Below, in pieces: positions 13,275-27,723 of a stretch of 64,000 nt of DNA. The position numbers were made by a program, and so were the translations under genes. The first letter of the stretch is position 1, and every line of letters begins with the position of its first letter. The notes under the pieces were generated by a model. The model worked only from the letters and a program-made list of their open reading frames with translations. It had not been told where the DNA came from and did not search any database. The DNA comes from Ustulina deusta (lineage: Eukaryota; Ascomycota; Sordariomycetes; Xylariales; Xylariaceae), in assembly GCA_023159155.1 (NCBI GenBank), contig JAJNNX010000007.1, positions 1,178,001-1,242,000 of the forward strand, read 5' to 3'.

Positions 13275-16200
13275 CTAATTAGTAGTTATAAAAATATTTT
13301 AAAAAGAATTATAAAAACATACTATAGATTAGCAAAAATAAAAACAGAATTAAACCTATTTAAATAAATCTTTATATTATACTTTAAAGTCTTTATTATA
13401 TAACTATTACCTTTTTATAAAGTAGCAATAGTAATACTATATAAAATAAAATAAATATTTTATATTATAAGTTATTAAATATATTTATTTATTATAAAAA
13501 AAATAAAAAAAATTTAATCTTTAATATATAAATATTAATTTTTTATAAGAAGTATTAAAAGTATTATATAAAAAAAACAAAAATAATACATAATTATATT
13601 ATTTTTAACTATATTATTATATAATAGCTAAATAGTATTTTTTTTTTAATTTTTTACTATAGTATTATATTTATTATATAAAACTATAAAAGCTACTAAA
13701 ATATATTTCTAATTTATATATAACAAACTTGCTTTAGAACTTAATATTAATTTTAAAACTATAAAAAATATATTTAACTTTTAATATTAGGGCTAACTAA
13801 TTAATCTAAATATAATATCAAAAGTAATTTTTAATATATATATAGCTTTTTAAATTAAAAAATATAATTATATAATTAATAATAAATAAATATTTTAAAA
13901 AATATATAAAAAAAATTTTATAAAATAAAAACTTAAATATTTTATAAAACTTTCTAAAGCTATTATATATAAAAAAATATAGCTATAAAATAACCTAAGC
14001 ATATATATAAAAAACTTTGCTTAAATTATATAAAAAGAATTCAAACTTATTAAAGATTTTTTAAAGCTATTAATTGTTTAACTTATTTTTATTTTTATTA
14101 TATAATAACTTTTAGTTTTTTTTATATTAAATTAACAACTTTGGCCTATTCTTTAGCCTACCTCTACACTTTAGTATACCCTAGTTTTTATATCTATTAT
14201 ACAAACAGAAGTAGAACTAGAAATTAGACAACTAGAACCTACATAGCTTAGACCTCTAAAAAACATATAATTCCAAACCCCTAAGGATCAGACCTTTTAT
14301 CTATTTATATAATTTATTATTAAGTTTTAGAATATTTTTAAATATATATATAAATATATAATAAAAGCAGGTTATAAACTAAACTTTTAACCTATATATA
14401 AATATCTTATTATTTATAACCTTTTTTAAACCTTATTATAATAGGTATACTTTTATATAATATTAAACCTTATAATAAACAATCTATTTTTGGACCTATT
14501 TTTTATAAAGATTATATAAAATAAAATAATCCTTTTTAAAAAATATACAATTTTTTAAAAAAAAAAAAAAAAAAAAAGAACTATATAAGCAAACCGTACA
14601 ACTTTTTATATAATTAAGCATGCTTGTTTATAAATATATACTAATAATTTAAAATTATAAAAAACTAATACTATGCAGTATTTCTAACAATTTTTAAAGG
14701 TTATATAAAAAACTATTTTATATATTAAATTAAACTTAAAAAAACCTAATATAAAATCTACTATATAATAAATGTTTACTTTAATACTAATATAAATTAT
14801 AATTAGTACTAAGCTAATTGGACTATAATTATATTTATATAAATAAAAAAAAAATATTTAGATTTAGTATTATATAAAATATTAGATCTTATAATTAATA
14901 AGCTTTTAAAAGCATAATAAATATTTGGCGCAAATTACTAAAAAAAAATCTAGCTAAATATAATAATTATATAAATATGCCGAAAGGTCCTAAAATTAGC
15001 TATAGCCCTTATACTCTAAAAGCTAACAAATAAAAGTTTTTTTTTAGACTTTCGAGCATATATTTAAATAGCGTTAGATAATATACCAAAAAGCTTTATA
15101 TAAAAAGATAACAATATTTATTTTATTAATAGGAGGTATAACCAAAGCTACTATATAAAAAGCTAATAGTATAGATTTTCTAGATTATTAAGCAGGCCAA
15201 ACGTATAGCAGGACTACTAAAAAGACTAAAAAAGCTAGAACTATTATATAAACAAAAAATATTTTATATATTATAAAAAAAATTATTAATTAACTAAATA
15301 TATTTCCTAAAAATAAGCTTATATAAAAAATTAATATTTTAATTTATACGAAATAATTAATAAAATAGAACTTATACTTAAAAAATTCTTAGTATACTTT
15401 ATAAAGTATAAAAAATACCTAAAATTAGATAAAAATAATAAAGAACTTAATAAGAAATTTAATAACTAATCTATTTAATTTTTAATAAATAATATTTTTA
15501 TTTACTATACAACTAGAAAAAATATTTAGAACTATAAAACAAATATACTATTTAACTAGTTTATTTTTAGCAACTAGTATTATATAAAATATTAAAGCAA
15601 ACTTTAAAATATAAGCGTTTCGAACTACTTAATAGTAAAAAAACTATAATTAAAAGCCTATTTTAGATTTTATTTTTGTATAAAAGTAGATTAGACCTTA
15701 AGCAGCGCAAATATTAGGTTTAGTAGCAGTAATATAATTATTGCTATAAGCACTATACAAATAGATAATTCTTTTAGTACAACAATATACCACATTTTAA
15801 ATAGCTTAACACTATTTTTATTTTTACTAAAAAATATTAACTATTTATAGGCTTACTTTAATAATATAAAAAATATTATTATATAAAAAAACAGGAAGAC
15901 TATTCCTATTATATATAAATAGGAATATTTATTTTTTAATATAAGCTTTTATAAAACCGGACTATATTTTACTAAAATAGAGTTATAATAATTATATTAT
16001 TAATTTAGACACTTTTATATAAAAAGACTATATATAATGCTTAATTATATAAAATATAATATTAACTATTTAATTCTAAAAAAAATTTAGAAATTTTATT
16101 ATTACTATTAATTATATAACTTAGTACTTTAATAATTTAAATTTTTAATTAAAAATAATTATAATTTTAATTATAAAATTATAATTAATGCTATATAAAT

Positions 16201-16499
16201 AGATAATAAACAAATTTTTTATATTATTAATACTACTATATTTTTTTAAATAGCAACTTTTTTTAAATTAATATTTATATAAAATACTTAAAAAGCGTTA
16301 TATAAATATTAGATTAATATATATTAAAAACTTTCTAACTATATTATATATAACTTAAATATAAACTTTTTATTTAAAAAATTTTAGAACTAAGCAAAAA
16401 TTATAAGTACTTAATACTATATAATATTTATTAAGGCGTACTAAACAATTAACAAAATTAAAAAGATATATAGCCCCTTTTATTATATATATAATATAC

Positions 16500-16960
16500 T
16501 AAAAGCTAAAATTAATGATTATATAAAAAATAAGTTAATTTTCTAAATAGCAATTAAAGCCCTAAATAATACTACTAAGCCAAACAGCTTTATATTAACC
16601 CTTTTTATTTTTAGAGCTTACTTTAAAGTTAATTAAGATTTACCCTTTTTATTTAATATTATATAAAGAGCTAAAGCAATCAAAAAAGCTATAAAAATAT
16701 TACGTAACAAAAAAGCAAAGGTTAAAATTAATTATACGATTAACTAGTATAACAGGCCAGCTTTATACAATATATTTTTATTGTTCCTACGTAGCAAAAT
16801 AATAATATAACAAAAAAAAAAAAGCTAGAATAGACCATACAAAATTAAATTAATTAAAAACCCTAATATAATTATTAATTTAATAAATAGCTTAATACGC
16901 TTTTATTAAATATAAATTAAGCTTTATTACTATATAATTAAAAAAAATATCCCGGATAAA
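16500..16960 (+). pseudogene. Decayed pol segment of element A
   Basis: A forward frame with scattered stops recalls the part of fungal LTR-retrotransposon polyproteins that follows the integrase core. An alanine-x-lysine-alanine-x-asparagine-x-threonine stretch is followed by a leucine-x-x-phenylalanine-x-alanine-tyrosine stretch, an RAKAIKKA-like stretch, and a W-x-x-PYK-like stretch around 16830-16850. The orientation agrees with the LTRs. The assignment rests on remembered family patterns and needs a profile search. Confidence 0.4.
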
Positions 16961-19949
16961 CATACCAAAAAAAAAAACAAAACATAACTCCTTTAAGCCC
17001 CTATTATACAAAAAAAAAGCAAACAACCCCCAAAAGCTATAATATTTTATATAACCTTTATATAATAAATTAGTTAATTATTCCTAACCTCTAAAAAAGA
17101 ACAGAACTATGCTCTAACTATTAAGCTATGCAAAAATAGCATTATTAATATACCTAAAGTTCTATTTAAAAAATCTAATACTACTAAAATTAATAATCTT
17201 ATTATATAAAGCATATTTTAATTTGTAAAATATAATCTGATAAAATATAGCAATATTTATATTTTTAAATTTTAGCTTATATAAAAAATAAAAATAAAAA
17301 TAACTAAGCTATACAAAAAGTTCTAACTTGTTATATAAAGCTATAATAATACTAAAAAAAAAATAATGCTTATTTAATTACTAATAATTTAGCAAATAAG
17401 CTAAAGATTGCTATTTGTACTAGGACTTTTTTTAATTTATAACTTTAATGCTTTAAGCAAACTTTAAAATATTATATAAGCGTATATATAATTAAAAAAC
17501 AAATTAGCTAAAAAAATCTTTATATAACTATTATTTGAACTAAAATTAAAATATTTTAATAAAACAATTTTATAAATTATATAACTATTATATAGACTTG
17601 CTAAATTAAGTTTATATTAGTTTAAAATATATTATTAGTACTACTATAAAAAGCTTAGTATGATTATTTCTATATATAACCTATGCTTACTTTTTATTAA
17701 AGGACCTTTAAATAATTTTAGTATTACTGGACTATAAACAAATAATATATTTAGCTTTATATTGCTAGGCTTTTTAAAAAAAAAGAAATATAAATTATAG
17801 CAAGCTAAGTTTTATACAAAACCAAAAAAAATACTTTAGCTAGGTTACTTTATAAAGTTTAATAGCAGATAAATTATACTTTTATTTAAAAAAAATATTA
17901 TTTTAACTTAAAAAAGCCAAACAAACCAACTAGACTAGATTAACCTTTATATAACTGATTTTATATAATAATATGTTTTGTAATAAGCAAAAAGTATATA
18001 TATTAATAGTATTTGCTAGCCTAAAGCAGCGTATAACTTATATATAGCTGCCCAAGTTATATATTCTAAGCTATATAATATTAAAAATTTGAACTAAAAA
18101 ATCTAATAGCAAATAGATAATAAAGATTATAGCTTAACTTTTATATTAATAAACCTATATTATATAAAACTATTTATTTTTATAAATAAATTATTTATAA
18201 ATAATATAAATATAACTTTTTAATTTAGATTTATAATTATATTAAGGACTGAACGTTATATAAAAAAAAATTTAAGTTTTAAAATTAAAAAAAATATTAT
18301 ATACTAGAATTTAAGCAAGTATAAAAAAGTAATAAAAAGTATACTTACAAATAAATTATATAGTATAATTAATAGTTTTAATAGTACTATTACTTTTTAT
18401 ATAATATTTTTAAAAATTATAACTATGCTATAACTACTTTTAATTCTAGCTGTTTTATATTTTAATTCGAAATTATTATATAATTATTTTATTAAGCTTA
18501 GCACTATATAAAAAAAACGCTTAATAATTAATATTATATTATTAAAAAAATTATATAAAAAATAAAAAATCTCTAAAGTATAATGGATTAATAATAAAAA
18601 TAATCTAGCTAATATATTTATAAAAAAAATACTAAACCAAGCTTTAGAAACTTTTATATTAATAAACAAGTTAACTATATAAATAGAAATGTTTATTAAT
18701 AAAATATAAAAAATTATATATAATTATAATATTTATAAAAAAAAAAAAGTTAAAAGTATAAAAGTAATATATAATAAATTAACTCTAAAAAGAAAAATAA
18801 ATATAAACGCTACTCCTTTTTATTTTTTATTTTTTTATTTTTTTTATTATATAACTAATTTACCCCTTTTTTTTTAAACGTAATAATTATACCAAGCGCT
18901 GTACAAACACCAAACGTACGTTACGTAAGCATTACTTTAGAACTTAATAATTTAGCAATAGCTGCGGAATAGATAACTACTACGTACTGCACAAGCATTT
19001 TTTGTATATATAGCAATAGTAGTACTGCGCAACTAAATAAAAACCGTACAAAAGTAACCTTTTTAGCAGAAAATAAGCACAATTAAATATATAAAAAATA
19101 TATTAGTAAGTACCTAGATTTATATATTAACTAATAGTATAGCAGCAACCTAAGCTTTATTAGTTTATATATAAAAGGTAAAAATATTAGTAATATATTA
19201 AAACAAATATATATATAATAAAAAAACAAATATATATATTAATATATAGCGCTATAATAAGCTAATAATTATTAAGATTATTTATTAGTAGTAATACTAT
19301 ATAATAATTGCTATCCTAGCTAATAATTTTTAGCATATAACTATTATTACTAAAAAGCTAGATAATGTTTATTATATAAATATATATATATATAATATAT
19401 AAGGATAGGTAGATATATAAAACAAAAGATTTTAGAAAATAACAAAAGAATAAAAAGCAATAGGAGACTCGAGCACTCTTTTATGTGCGAGTCCTCTTAT
19501 GTACAAGCTAACCTGACTTCTAATTAGTTAATTTTTTTATATATAAATGACCTGCCTAATTAACCAAATATAAACAACCTTAAAGGCTTTTAACTAGCAA
19601 CTGCCTATATAAAGCCTACCGACCAAACAAGCTAGTTAATTATAAACCTTGCTATTACATAAGGCAGGAATAAATATTTAGCTTTGACTTAAATAGTTAC
19701 TAAGTAACGTTCGGCCTATAGTTCCTAACTAACCGTATAGCCAAAGCAGCAGCCTTGCAATATTATTATATAACTTTATTAAAAAAAAATAATCTATTAA
19801 CTTAGCAGCTATATATATAAACTAGATTGCTAACTTAGTTGCTTTTTTAATAATTAAACTTTTATATATATATTTAAGCAGTTATATAATTACTTTTTTT
19901 TATTCTTTTTGTACAACAAGCAGTTATAACCAAAAAAAAAAATAGCTAG

Positions 19950-20249
19950 TATTAGAATAACTAGTATTAGTTATAACCTTATTATATAACTTATATAGAA
20001 TATAAATTTATGCTTAGCTATTATACAAATATTAGCTGGACTTCAGCTAGACAAAAGGGACTTTATTTCTTTTTTATTATATTAGCTCGTACAATAGTAT
20101 AAGCTTTTATATAAATATAAAAGATTTATGCTTTGTACGAACATTTTTTTTTTTTTTTTTTTATAGATAACATAATACAATACATTATATTCTATCTATG
20201 CACATTATTTGTTTTTACGTACAATATATCGTATATAGCCCATTCAATA
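19950..20249 (+). repeat. Element A 3' LTR
   Basis: The 300-bp unit starts TATTAGAATAACTAG and ends GCCCATTCAATA. The half next to the internal region is heavily RIPped. The outer half keeps CGTACAATATATCGTATATAG almost intact. Confidence 0.85.
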
Positions 20250-20834
20250 TATATAATAAAATTATAACTAATATTAGTTATTTTAATATTAGCTATTTTT
20301 TTTTTTAGTTATAACTACTTGTTATATAAAAAAAACAAAAAAGTAATTATATAACTGCCTAAATATATATATAAAAGTTTGACTATTATAAAAGCAACTA
20401 GATTAGTAATCTAGTTTATACGTATAGCTGCTAAATTAATAGATTATTTTTTTTTAATAAGGTTATATAACAATATTATAAAACTACTGCTTTAACTATA
20501 TAGTTAGTTAAAAATTATAAGCCAAATATTACTTAGTAACTATTTAAGTTAAAACTAAATATTTATTTTTGCTTTATATAATAGCAAAGTTTATAATTAG
20601 TTAGTTTGTTTAGTTAATAGGTTTTATATAGGCAATTATTAATTAAAAGCTTTTAAAGTTATTTATGTTTAATTAACTAGGCAGGTTATTTGTATAGAAA
20701 AAAATTAACTAATTAGAAGTTAGGTTAGTTTGTACATAAAAGGACTTATATATAAAAAAGTGCTTAAGTTTTTTGTTGCTTTTTGTTTTTTTATTATTTT
20801 TTAAAATCTTTTGTTTTATATGTTTGCTTATCTT

Positions 20835-20873
<39 letters not shown>

Positions 20874-23800
20874 ATAAATATTATTTAGTTCTTTAGTAAT
20901 AATAGTTATATATTAAGAATTATTAGCTAGAATAATAATTATTATATAGTATTATTATTAATAAACAATCCTAATAATTATTAGTTTATTATAGCGCTAT
21001 ATATTAATATATATATTTGTTTTTTTATTATATATATGTTTGTTTTAGTATATTACTAATATTTTTTGTTTTTTATATATAAACTAATAAAGCTTAAGTT
21101 GTTATTATATTATTAGTTAATATATAGATCTGGGTGCTTATTAATATGCCTTTTGTACATTCGATTATGTTTATTTTCTGCTAGAAAGGTTATTTTTGTA
21201 TAGTTTTTATTTAGTTGCGCAGTACTACTATTGCTACATATACAAAAAATGCCTATGTAGTGCGCAGTAGTTATCTGTTCTATAGTTATTGCTAGATTAT
21301 TGGGTTCTAAAGTACTATTTATATAGCGTACGTTTGGTGTTTGTACAGCGCTTGGTATAATTATTATGTTTAAAAGGAAAGGGGTAAATTAGTTATATAA
21401 TAAAGAAAATAAAGAAAAAAAAAAAAAAAAGGAGTGGCGTTTATATTTGTTTTTCTTTTTAAAATTAATTTATTATATATTACTTTTATATTTCTGACTT
21501 TTTTTCTTTTATAAATGCTATAGTTATAAATAATTTATATTTTATTAATAAATGTTTTTATTTGTACGGTTAACTTGTTTATTAATACAAAAGCTTTTAA
21601 AGCTTAGTTTAGTATTTTTTTTGTAAATCTATTAGCTAGATTATTTTTACTATTAATCTATTATACTTTGGAGATTTTTTATTTTTTATATAATTTTTTT
21701 AATAATATAATATTAATTATTAAGCGTTTTTTTTGCATAGTACTAAGCTTAATAAAATAATTATATAATAATTTTAAATTAGAATATAAAATAATTAAAA
21801 TTAAAAGCAATTATAGTATAGTTATAATTTTTAAAAATATTATATAAAAGGTAATAGTACTATTAAAACTATTAATTATGCTATATAATTTATTTGCAAG
21901 TATACTTTTTGTTACTTTTTTATATTTGTTTGAATTTTAATATATAATGTTTTTTTTGATTTTAAAGCTTAAATTCTTTTTTATATAATATTTAGTCCTT
22001 AATATAATTATAAATCTAAGTTAAAAAATTATATTTATATTGTTTATAAATAACCTGTTTATAAAAATAAATAGTTTTATATAATATAGGTCTATTAGTA
22101 TAAAGGTTAGGCTGCGATTTTTATTATTTGTTTACTACTAGATTTTTTGGTTTAAATTTTTAATATTGTATAGCTTAAGATATATAACTTGGGTAGCTAC
22201 GCATAAATTATATATTGTTTCGGGCTAGTAAATATTATTAATATATATATTTTTTATTTATTACAAAACGTATTGCTATACTAAATTAATTGTACGGAGG
22301 TTAATCTAGTTTAGTTGGTTTATTTGGCTTTTTTAAGTTAAAATAATATTCTTTTTAAACAAAAGTATAATTTGTTTATTATTAAACTTTATAAAATAAT
22401 TTAATTAAAATATTTTTTTTAGTTTTATATAAAATTTGGCTTACTACAATTTATATATTTTTTTTTTAAAAAGTTTAGCAATACAAAGCTAAATATATTG
22501 TTTATTTATAATTTAGTAATACTAAAGTTATCTAAAAGTTTTTTAATAAAAAATAAGCATAAGTTATATATAAAAATAGTTATACTAAGCTTTTTATAAT
22601 AATACTAATAATATATTTTAAACTAATATAAACCTAATTTAGTAAGTTTATATAAAAGTTATATAATTTATAAGATTATTTTGTTAAAATATTTTAACTT
22701 TAGTTTAGATAGCAGTTATATAAAGATTTTTTTGGCCCATTTGTTTTTTGATTATATATACACTTATATAATATTTTAAAGTTTGCTTAAAGCATTAAAG
22801 TTATAAATTAAAAAAAGTTCTAGTACAAATAGCAGTCTTTAGTTTATTTGCTAGATTATTAGCAATTAAATAAGTACTATTTTTTTTTTAGTATTATTAT
22901 AACTTTATATAATAAATTAGAACTTTTTGTATAGTTTAGTTATTTTTTTTTTAATTTTTTATATAAGCTAGAACTTAAAAATATAAATATTGCCATATTT
23001 TATTAGATTATATTTTATAAATTAAAATATACCTTACATAATAAGATTATTAATTTTAATAATATTAGATTTTTTAAATAGGGCTCTAAATATATTAATA
23101 ATATTATTTTTATATAACTTAATAACTAAAGCATAGTTTTGTTTTTTTTTAAAAGTTAGGAATAGTTGACTAATCTATTATATAAAGGTTATATAAAATA
23201 TTATAACTTTCGGAGGTTATTTGTGTTTTTTTTATATAATAAAAGCTTAAAAAGGTTATTTTCTATCTTTTTTTTTAGTATATTTATTTGGAATATTTTT
23301 TTTAGTTATATAGTAATAAAGCTTAACTTATATCTAATAAAAGCATATTAGGCCGTTTATTAAATTAATAATTATATTAGGATTTTTAATTAATTTAATT
23401 TTATATAGTCTATCCTAGCTTTTTTTTTTTTGCTATACTAATACTTTACTATATAAAAATAAAAATAATATATTATATAAAGTAGGGCTGTTATACTAGT
23501 TAATTGCTTAGTTAATTTTAACTTTAGTTCTTTTTTTATATAATATTTTTATAGCTTTTTTAATTGCTTCGGCTTTTTATATAATATTAAATAAAAAAGG
23601 TAAATCCTAATTAATTTTAGGGTAAGCTTTAAAAATAAAAAAGGTTAGTATAAGGCTGTTTAGTCTAGCTATATTATTTAAAGCTTTAATTATTATTTAT
23701 AAAACTAATTTGTTTTTTATATAAAAGTTAAGTTTTGCTTTTAGGATATTATATATATAATAAAATAGTTTATATACTTTTTTAATCTTGCTAATTATTT

Positions 23801-26800
23801 AGTATATTTTAATAAATATTATATAGTACTAAATATTTATAGTTTTTGCCTAGTTTTAAAATTCTTTAAATACAAAATTTATACTTAGGTTATATATAAT
23901 ATAATTAGGAAGTTTTTAATATATATTAATCTAATATTTATATAGTATTTTTTAAATATTTTATATAAATATTAATTTAAAAAAAATTATAACTTAAAAT
24001 AATATAACTATATTAATTATATATAAAACTTGTTTGTTTTTTATTTATATAATATTAATTATAATTTTATAATTAAAATTAAAATTATTTTTAATTAAAA
24101 ACTTAAATTATTAAAATACTTAGTTATATAACTAATAGTAATAATAAAACTTCTAGATTTTTTTTAAAATTAATTAATTTATGTTATATTTTATATAATT
24201 AAACATTTTATATAGTTTTTTTATATAAAAATATCTAAATTAATAATATAATTATTATAATTTTGTTTTAATAAAATATAGTCTAGCTTTATAAAAGCTT
24301 ATATTAAAGAATAAGTATTTTTATTAATATATAATAAAAATAGTTTTTTTATCTTTTTATATAATAATATTCTTTGTATTATTAAAGTAAGCCTATAAAT
24401 AATTAATATCCTTTAGCAAAAATAAAAATAGTATTAGGCTATTTAGAATATAATATATTGTTATACTAAATAAATTCTTTATTTATATAGTACTTATAGC
24501 AATAATTATATTATTGCTACCAAAATAGATATAAGTGCTGCTTGGTATCTAGCTGATTTTTATATAAAAATAAATCTTAAAGTAGGCTTTAAGCTATGCT
24601 TTTTTTACTATTAAGTAGTTCGAAGTGCTTATGTCCTATAGTTTGCTTTGGTATTTTGTATAATACTAGTTGCTAAAAATAAACTGGTTAGATAGTATGT
24701 TTGTTTTATAGTTTTAAATATTTTTTCTAGTTGTATAGTAAATAAAGGCGTTGTTTATAAAAAATTAGGTCGATTGGTTTTTAAATTTTTTTTTAATATT
24801 TTTAATATTTTTGTTTAGTTTTAGGTATTTTTTAAAGTCTATAAGGTATACTAAAAAATTTTTAAGCATAAGTTCTGTTTTATTAATTATTTTATATAAA
24901 TTAAAATATTAATTTTTTATATAGGTTTATTTTTAGGAAGTATGCTTTATTAACTAGTATTTTTTTTTGTAATATATAAAATATTTTTTATTTATATAAT
25001 AGCCCTAGGTGTTTTAATTTTTTGGGTTGTAGTACTTTGCGCCTAGTTTATTTAAAGATTTAAAAAATCTGTACTATTAGCTTTTTATATAATTGTTTTG
25101 ATTATATTTCTAGTTTGTAAAGTAAGCATTGTTATTTTTTTATATAAAGCTTTTTAATATATTATTGGTTGCTATTTAAATATATGCTTAGAGATCTAAA
25201 AAAAAACTTTTATTTGTTAGCTTTTGGAATATAAAAACTATAGCTAGTTCTAGTACTTTTTAATATGTTTATATAATAGTTATACTAAGTTAGATTTCTT
25301 TTTAATAACTTATACTAAATATTTATTATATTTTTATAAGTTTATTAATTATAAGTTTTAGTACTTTATATAGCGCTAAATTTAGGGTTTTTTTTTTATT
25401 TGTATAAAAGTAATTATAATCTAGTTGGTTTAGTATTAGCTATAATTTATATTAGTATTAAAGTAAGCATTTATTATATAATAAATCTTATTTTAAGTTT
25501 TTTTAGGTTTGATTTAATAAATATAAAAATCTTCTATATAACTTTTAAGGATTGTTAGAAATATTATATAATATTAATCTTTTATAATACTAAGTTTTTA
25601 ATAGGTATTTATAAATAAACATGCTTTATTATAAAATAGGTTATATAGTTAGCTTATATAGTTTTTTTATTTCTTTTTATTTTTTAAAAGATTATATACT
25701 TTTTAGAAAAAATTATCCTATTTTATATATTTTTTATAAAAAATAGATCTAAAAAAGGGATATTTAGTATAAGGTCTAGTATTATATAAAAGTATACCTA
25801 TTATATAGGGGTCTAAGGGGGGTTATAAATAATAGGGTATTTATATATTGGTTAGAAGTTTGGCTTATAGCCTGCCTTTATTATATAATTATATATAAGT
25901 TTAGGAATATTTTAAAACTTAATAATAAGTTATATAAATAGGGCAGTATAGTACTTAGGGGTCTAAAATTATATGTTCTAAATAAGTTTAAGCTATATAA
26001 GTTCTAGTTGCTTAATTAGCAGTTCTAGTTTAGTTTATATAATAGGCTAAAAAGTTAGTATAAGCTAGGGTGTAAAGGTAGGCTAAAGAGTAAGTTAAAA
26101 TTATTAACTGAGTATAAAAAAGACTAAAAGCTGTTATATAAGGGGTAATAAAGTAGGTTAAACAATTAAAAGCTTAAAAGAACTTTTAGTTAGTTTAAAT
26201 TCATTTTATATAATTTAAGCAAAGTCTTTTATATATATGCCTAGGTCTATTTATAGTTATACTTTTTTATATATAAAAATATTATAAAGTTTTATATAAA
26301 CGTTTATATAAAATCTTTTTAAATATTTAAATATTTATTTTATAAAATCTTTTTTGTATATTTTTTAATCTAGTAAGTTATATATATATTAAATATTAAT
26401 TTTATTATATTATTTAGATTAATAAGTTTACTTTAATATTAAAAGTTAAATATTTTTTATATGTTTTTTAAACTAACGCTAAGTTTTTATATAGTTTTTT
26501 TATATATAAATTGTAAGTATGTTTTAGTAGCTTTTTATATATTATATAATAATATAGTTAAAAGTAATATAATTATATATTATTTTTGTTTTTTTTATAT
26601 AGTACTTTTAATACTTTTTATAAAAAATTAATACTTATATATTAAAAATTAGATCTTTATTACTTTTTTTATAATAATTAAATATATTTAAATATTTTAT
26701 AGTATAAAATATTTGTTTTATTTTATATAGTATTACTAATGTTTTTTTATAAAAAAGTAATATTATATAATAAAGATTTTAAAATATAATATAAAAACTT

Positions 26801-27187
26801 ATTTATATAAGTTTGATTTTATTATTATTTTTGCTAATTTATAATGCTTTTTTATAATTTTTTTAAATATTTTTATAACTATTAATTAATATTAAATAGG
26901 CTTTATATAATATATTATATATAAAACAAATAATATATATAAATAAAATATAATATATTATATTATATTATTTATAAAAAAAAAAAAAAATTTTATTTAT
27001 ATAAAGTATAAGTTTTTTATATTTATATAAAAGCTTACGCTATTATATAAGCTAACATAACAAAAAGGAAATAAAATCCCTTTTGTCTAGCTGAAGTCCG
27101 GCTAATATCTATACAAAAGCCGAGCGTAAACTCGCACTCCGTGCGAGTTGTACGATAAGGTTGTAACCAATGCTAGTTATTCCAACA
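20250..27187 (-). mobile_element. Element B: full-length family 1 retrotransposon, major part
   Basis: Element B runs on the minus strand. Its 5' LTR is at 26890-27187, its internal region at about 20294-26889, and the remaining end of its 3' LTR at 20250-20293; the other part of that LTR is at 12705-12971. Removing element A restores one element of about 7.2 kb, flanked by AATAT at 12700-12704 and 27188-27192. Its internal region is the inverted copy of element A along its whole length. It is heavily RIPped and shows no intact frame. Confidence 0.85.
26890..27187 (-). repeat. Element B 5' LTR
   Basis: The 298-bp unit reads TATTAAATAGG at its left end and TTATTCCAACA at its right end. The right (outer) third is almost free of RIP and keeps CTCGCACTCCGTGCGAG, while the part next to the internal region is strongly mutated. 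Confidence 0.85.
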
Positions 27188-27494
27188 AATATAACAATTT
27201 TTTTTAAAATTATTTAATAATAAAGAACTAGCTATATTTAAAAACTAAAATTATTTTAATTATTTAAAAATTAAAAATAAAATAAAAATATTTAAAGTTA
27301 GATTTTTTATAAGATATTACTTTTTAAATAATATAAAAATTAAAAGTTTTATTAAAATTATATTAAAGTTAAGTTTATATTATAAAATATATAACTTAAA
27401 AAAAAAGTTTATTTATATTTTATTAATTATAATAAAATAAAAAATATATATTTATTAAATATTTATTAATAAATAATTAATAAGTTTAAAGTAG

Positions 27495-27723
27495 TATTAT
27501 AATTAATAGAGTAAAGTTTTTATAGCTAGTTTATTAATATTATAAATAAAAACTTTAAGCTAAAAAAAAAAAAAAAAAAATTTGAGTTTATAAAGTAAAT
27601 AAATATAAACTCTATATATATAGCTATAGAATTATAGGTTATTTTATATATAAAGTTTTTATTTTATTATTATATAGATCTATAATTCTTATAAGTCTTG
27701 CTAAAACTATACTAACTATTATA
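27495..27723 (+). repeat. Family 2 LTR-like repeat, copy 2
   Basis: Same unit as 10989-11213 and same orientation, RIPped at both ends (TATTATAATT...ACTAACTATTATA). It contains an A18-like tract near 27561-27580. Confidence 0.5.

Larger units (their letters stand above)
12972..20249 (+). mobile_element. Element A: full-length RIPped family 1 LTR retrotransposon
   Basis: The element is about 7.28 kb and has a 5' LTR at 12972-13274, an internal region at 13275-19949 and a 3' LTR at 19950-20249, both LTRs on the + strand. TATAT flanks it at 12967-12971 and 20250-20254. It lies inside the 3' LTR of element B. An A-rich tract just before the 3' LTR (about 19932-19942) may be the remains of the polypurine tract. 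Coding capacity is destroyed by RIP-type stops. A pol-like segment is listed separately. Its internal region is the inverted partner of element B. Confidence 0.85.

Noticed and set aside
18484..18669. Small membrane-like frame, mirrored at 23166-23351
   Set aside because: Both lie in the inverted internal regions of A and B; the hydrophobic look comes from AT-rich codons.
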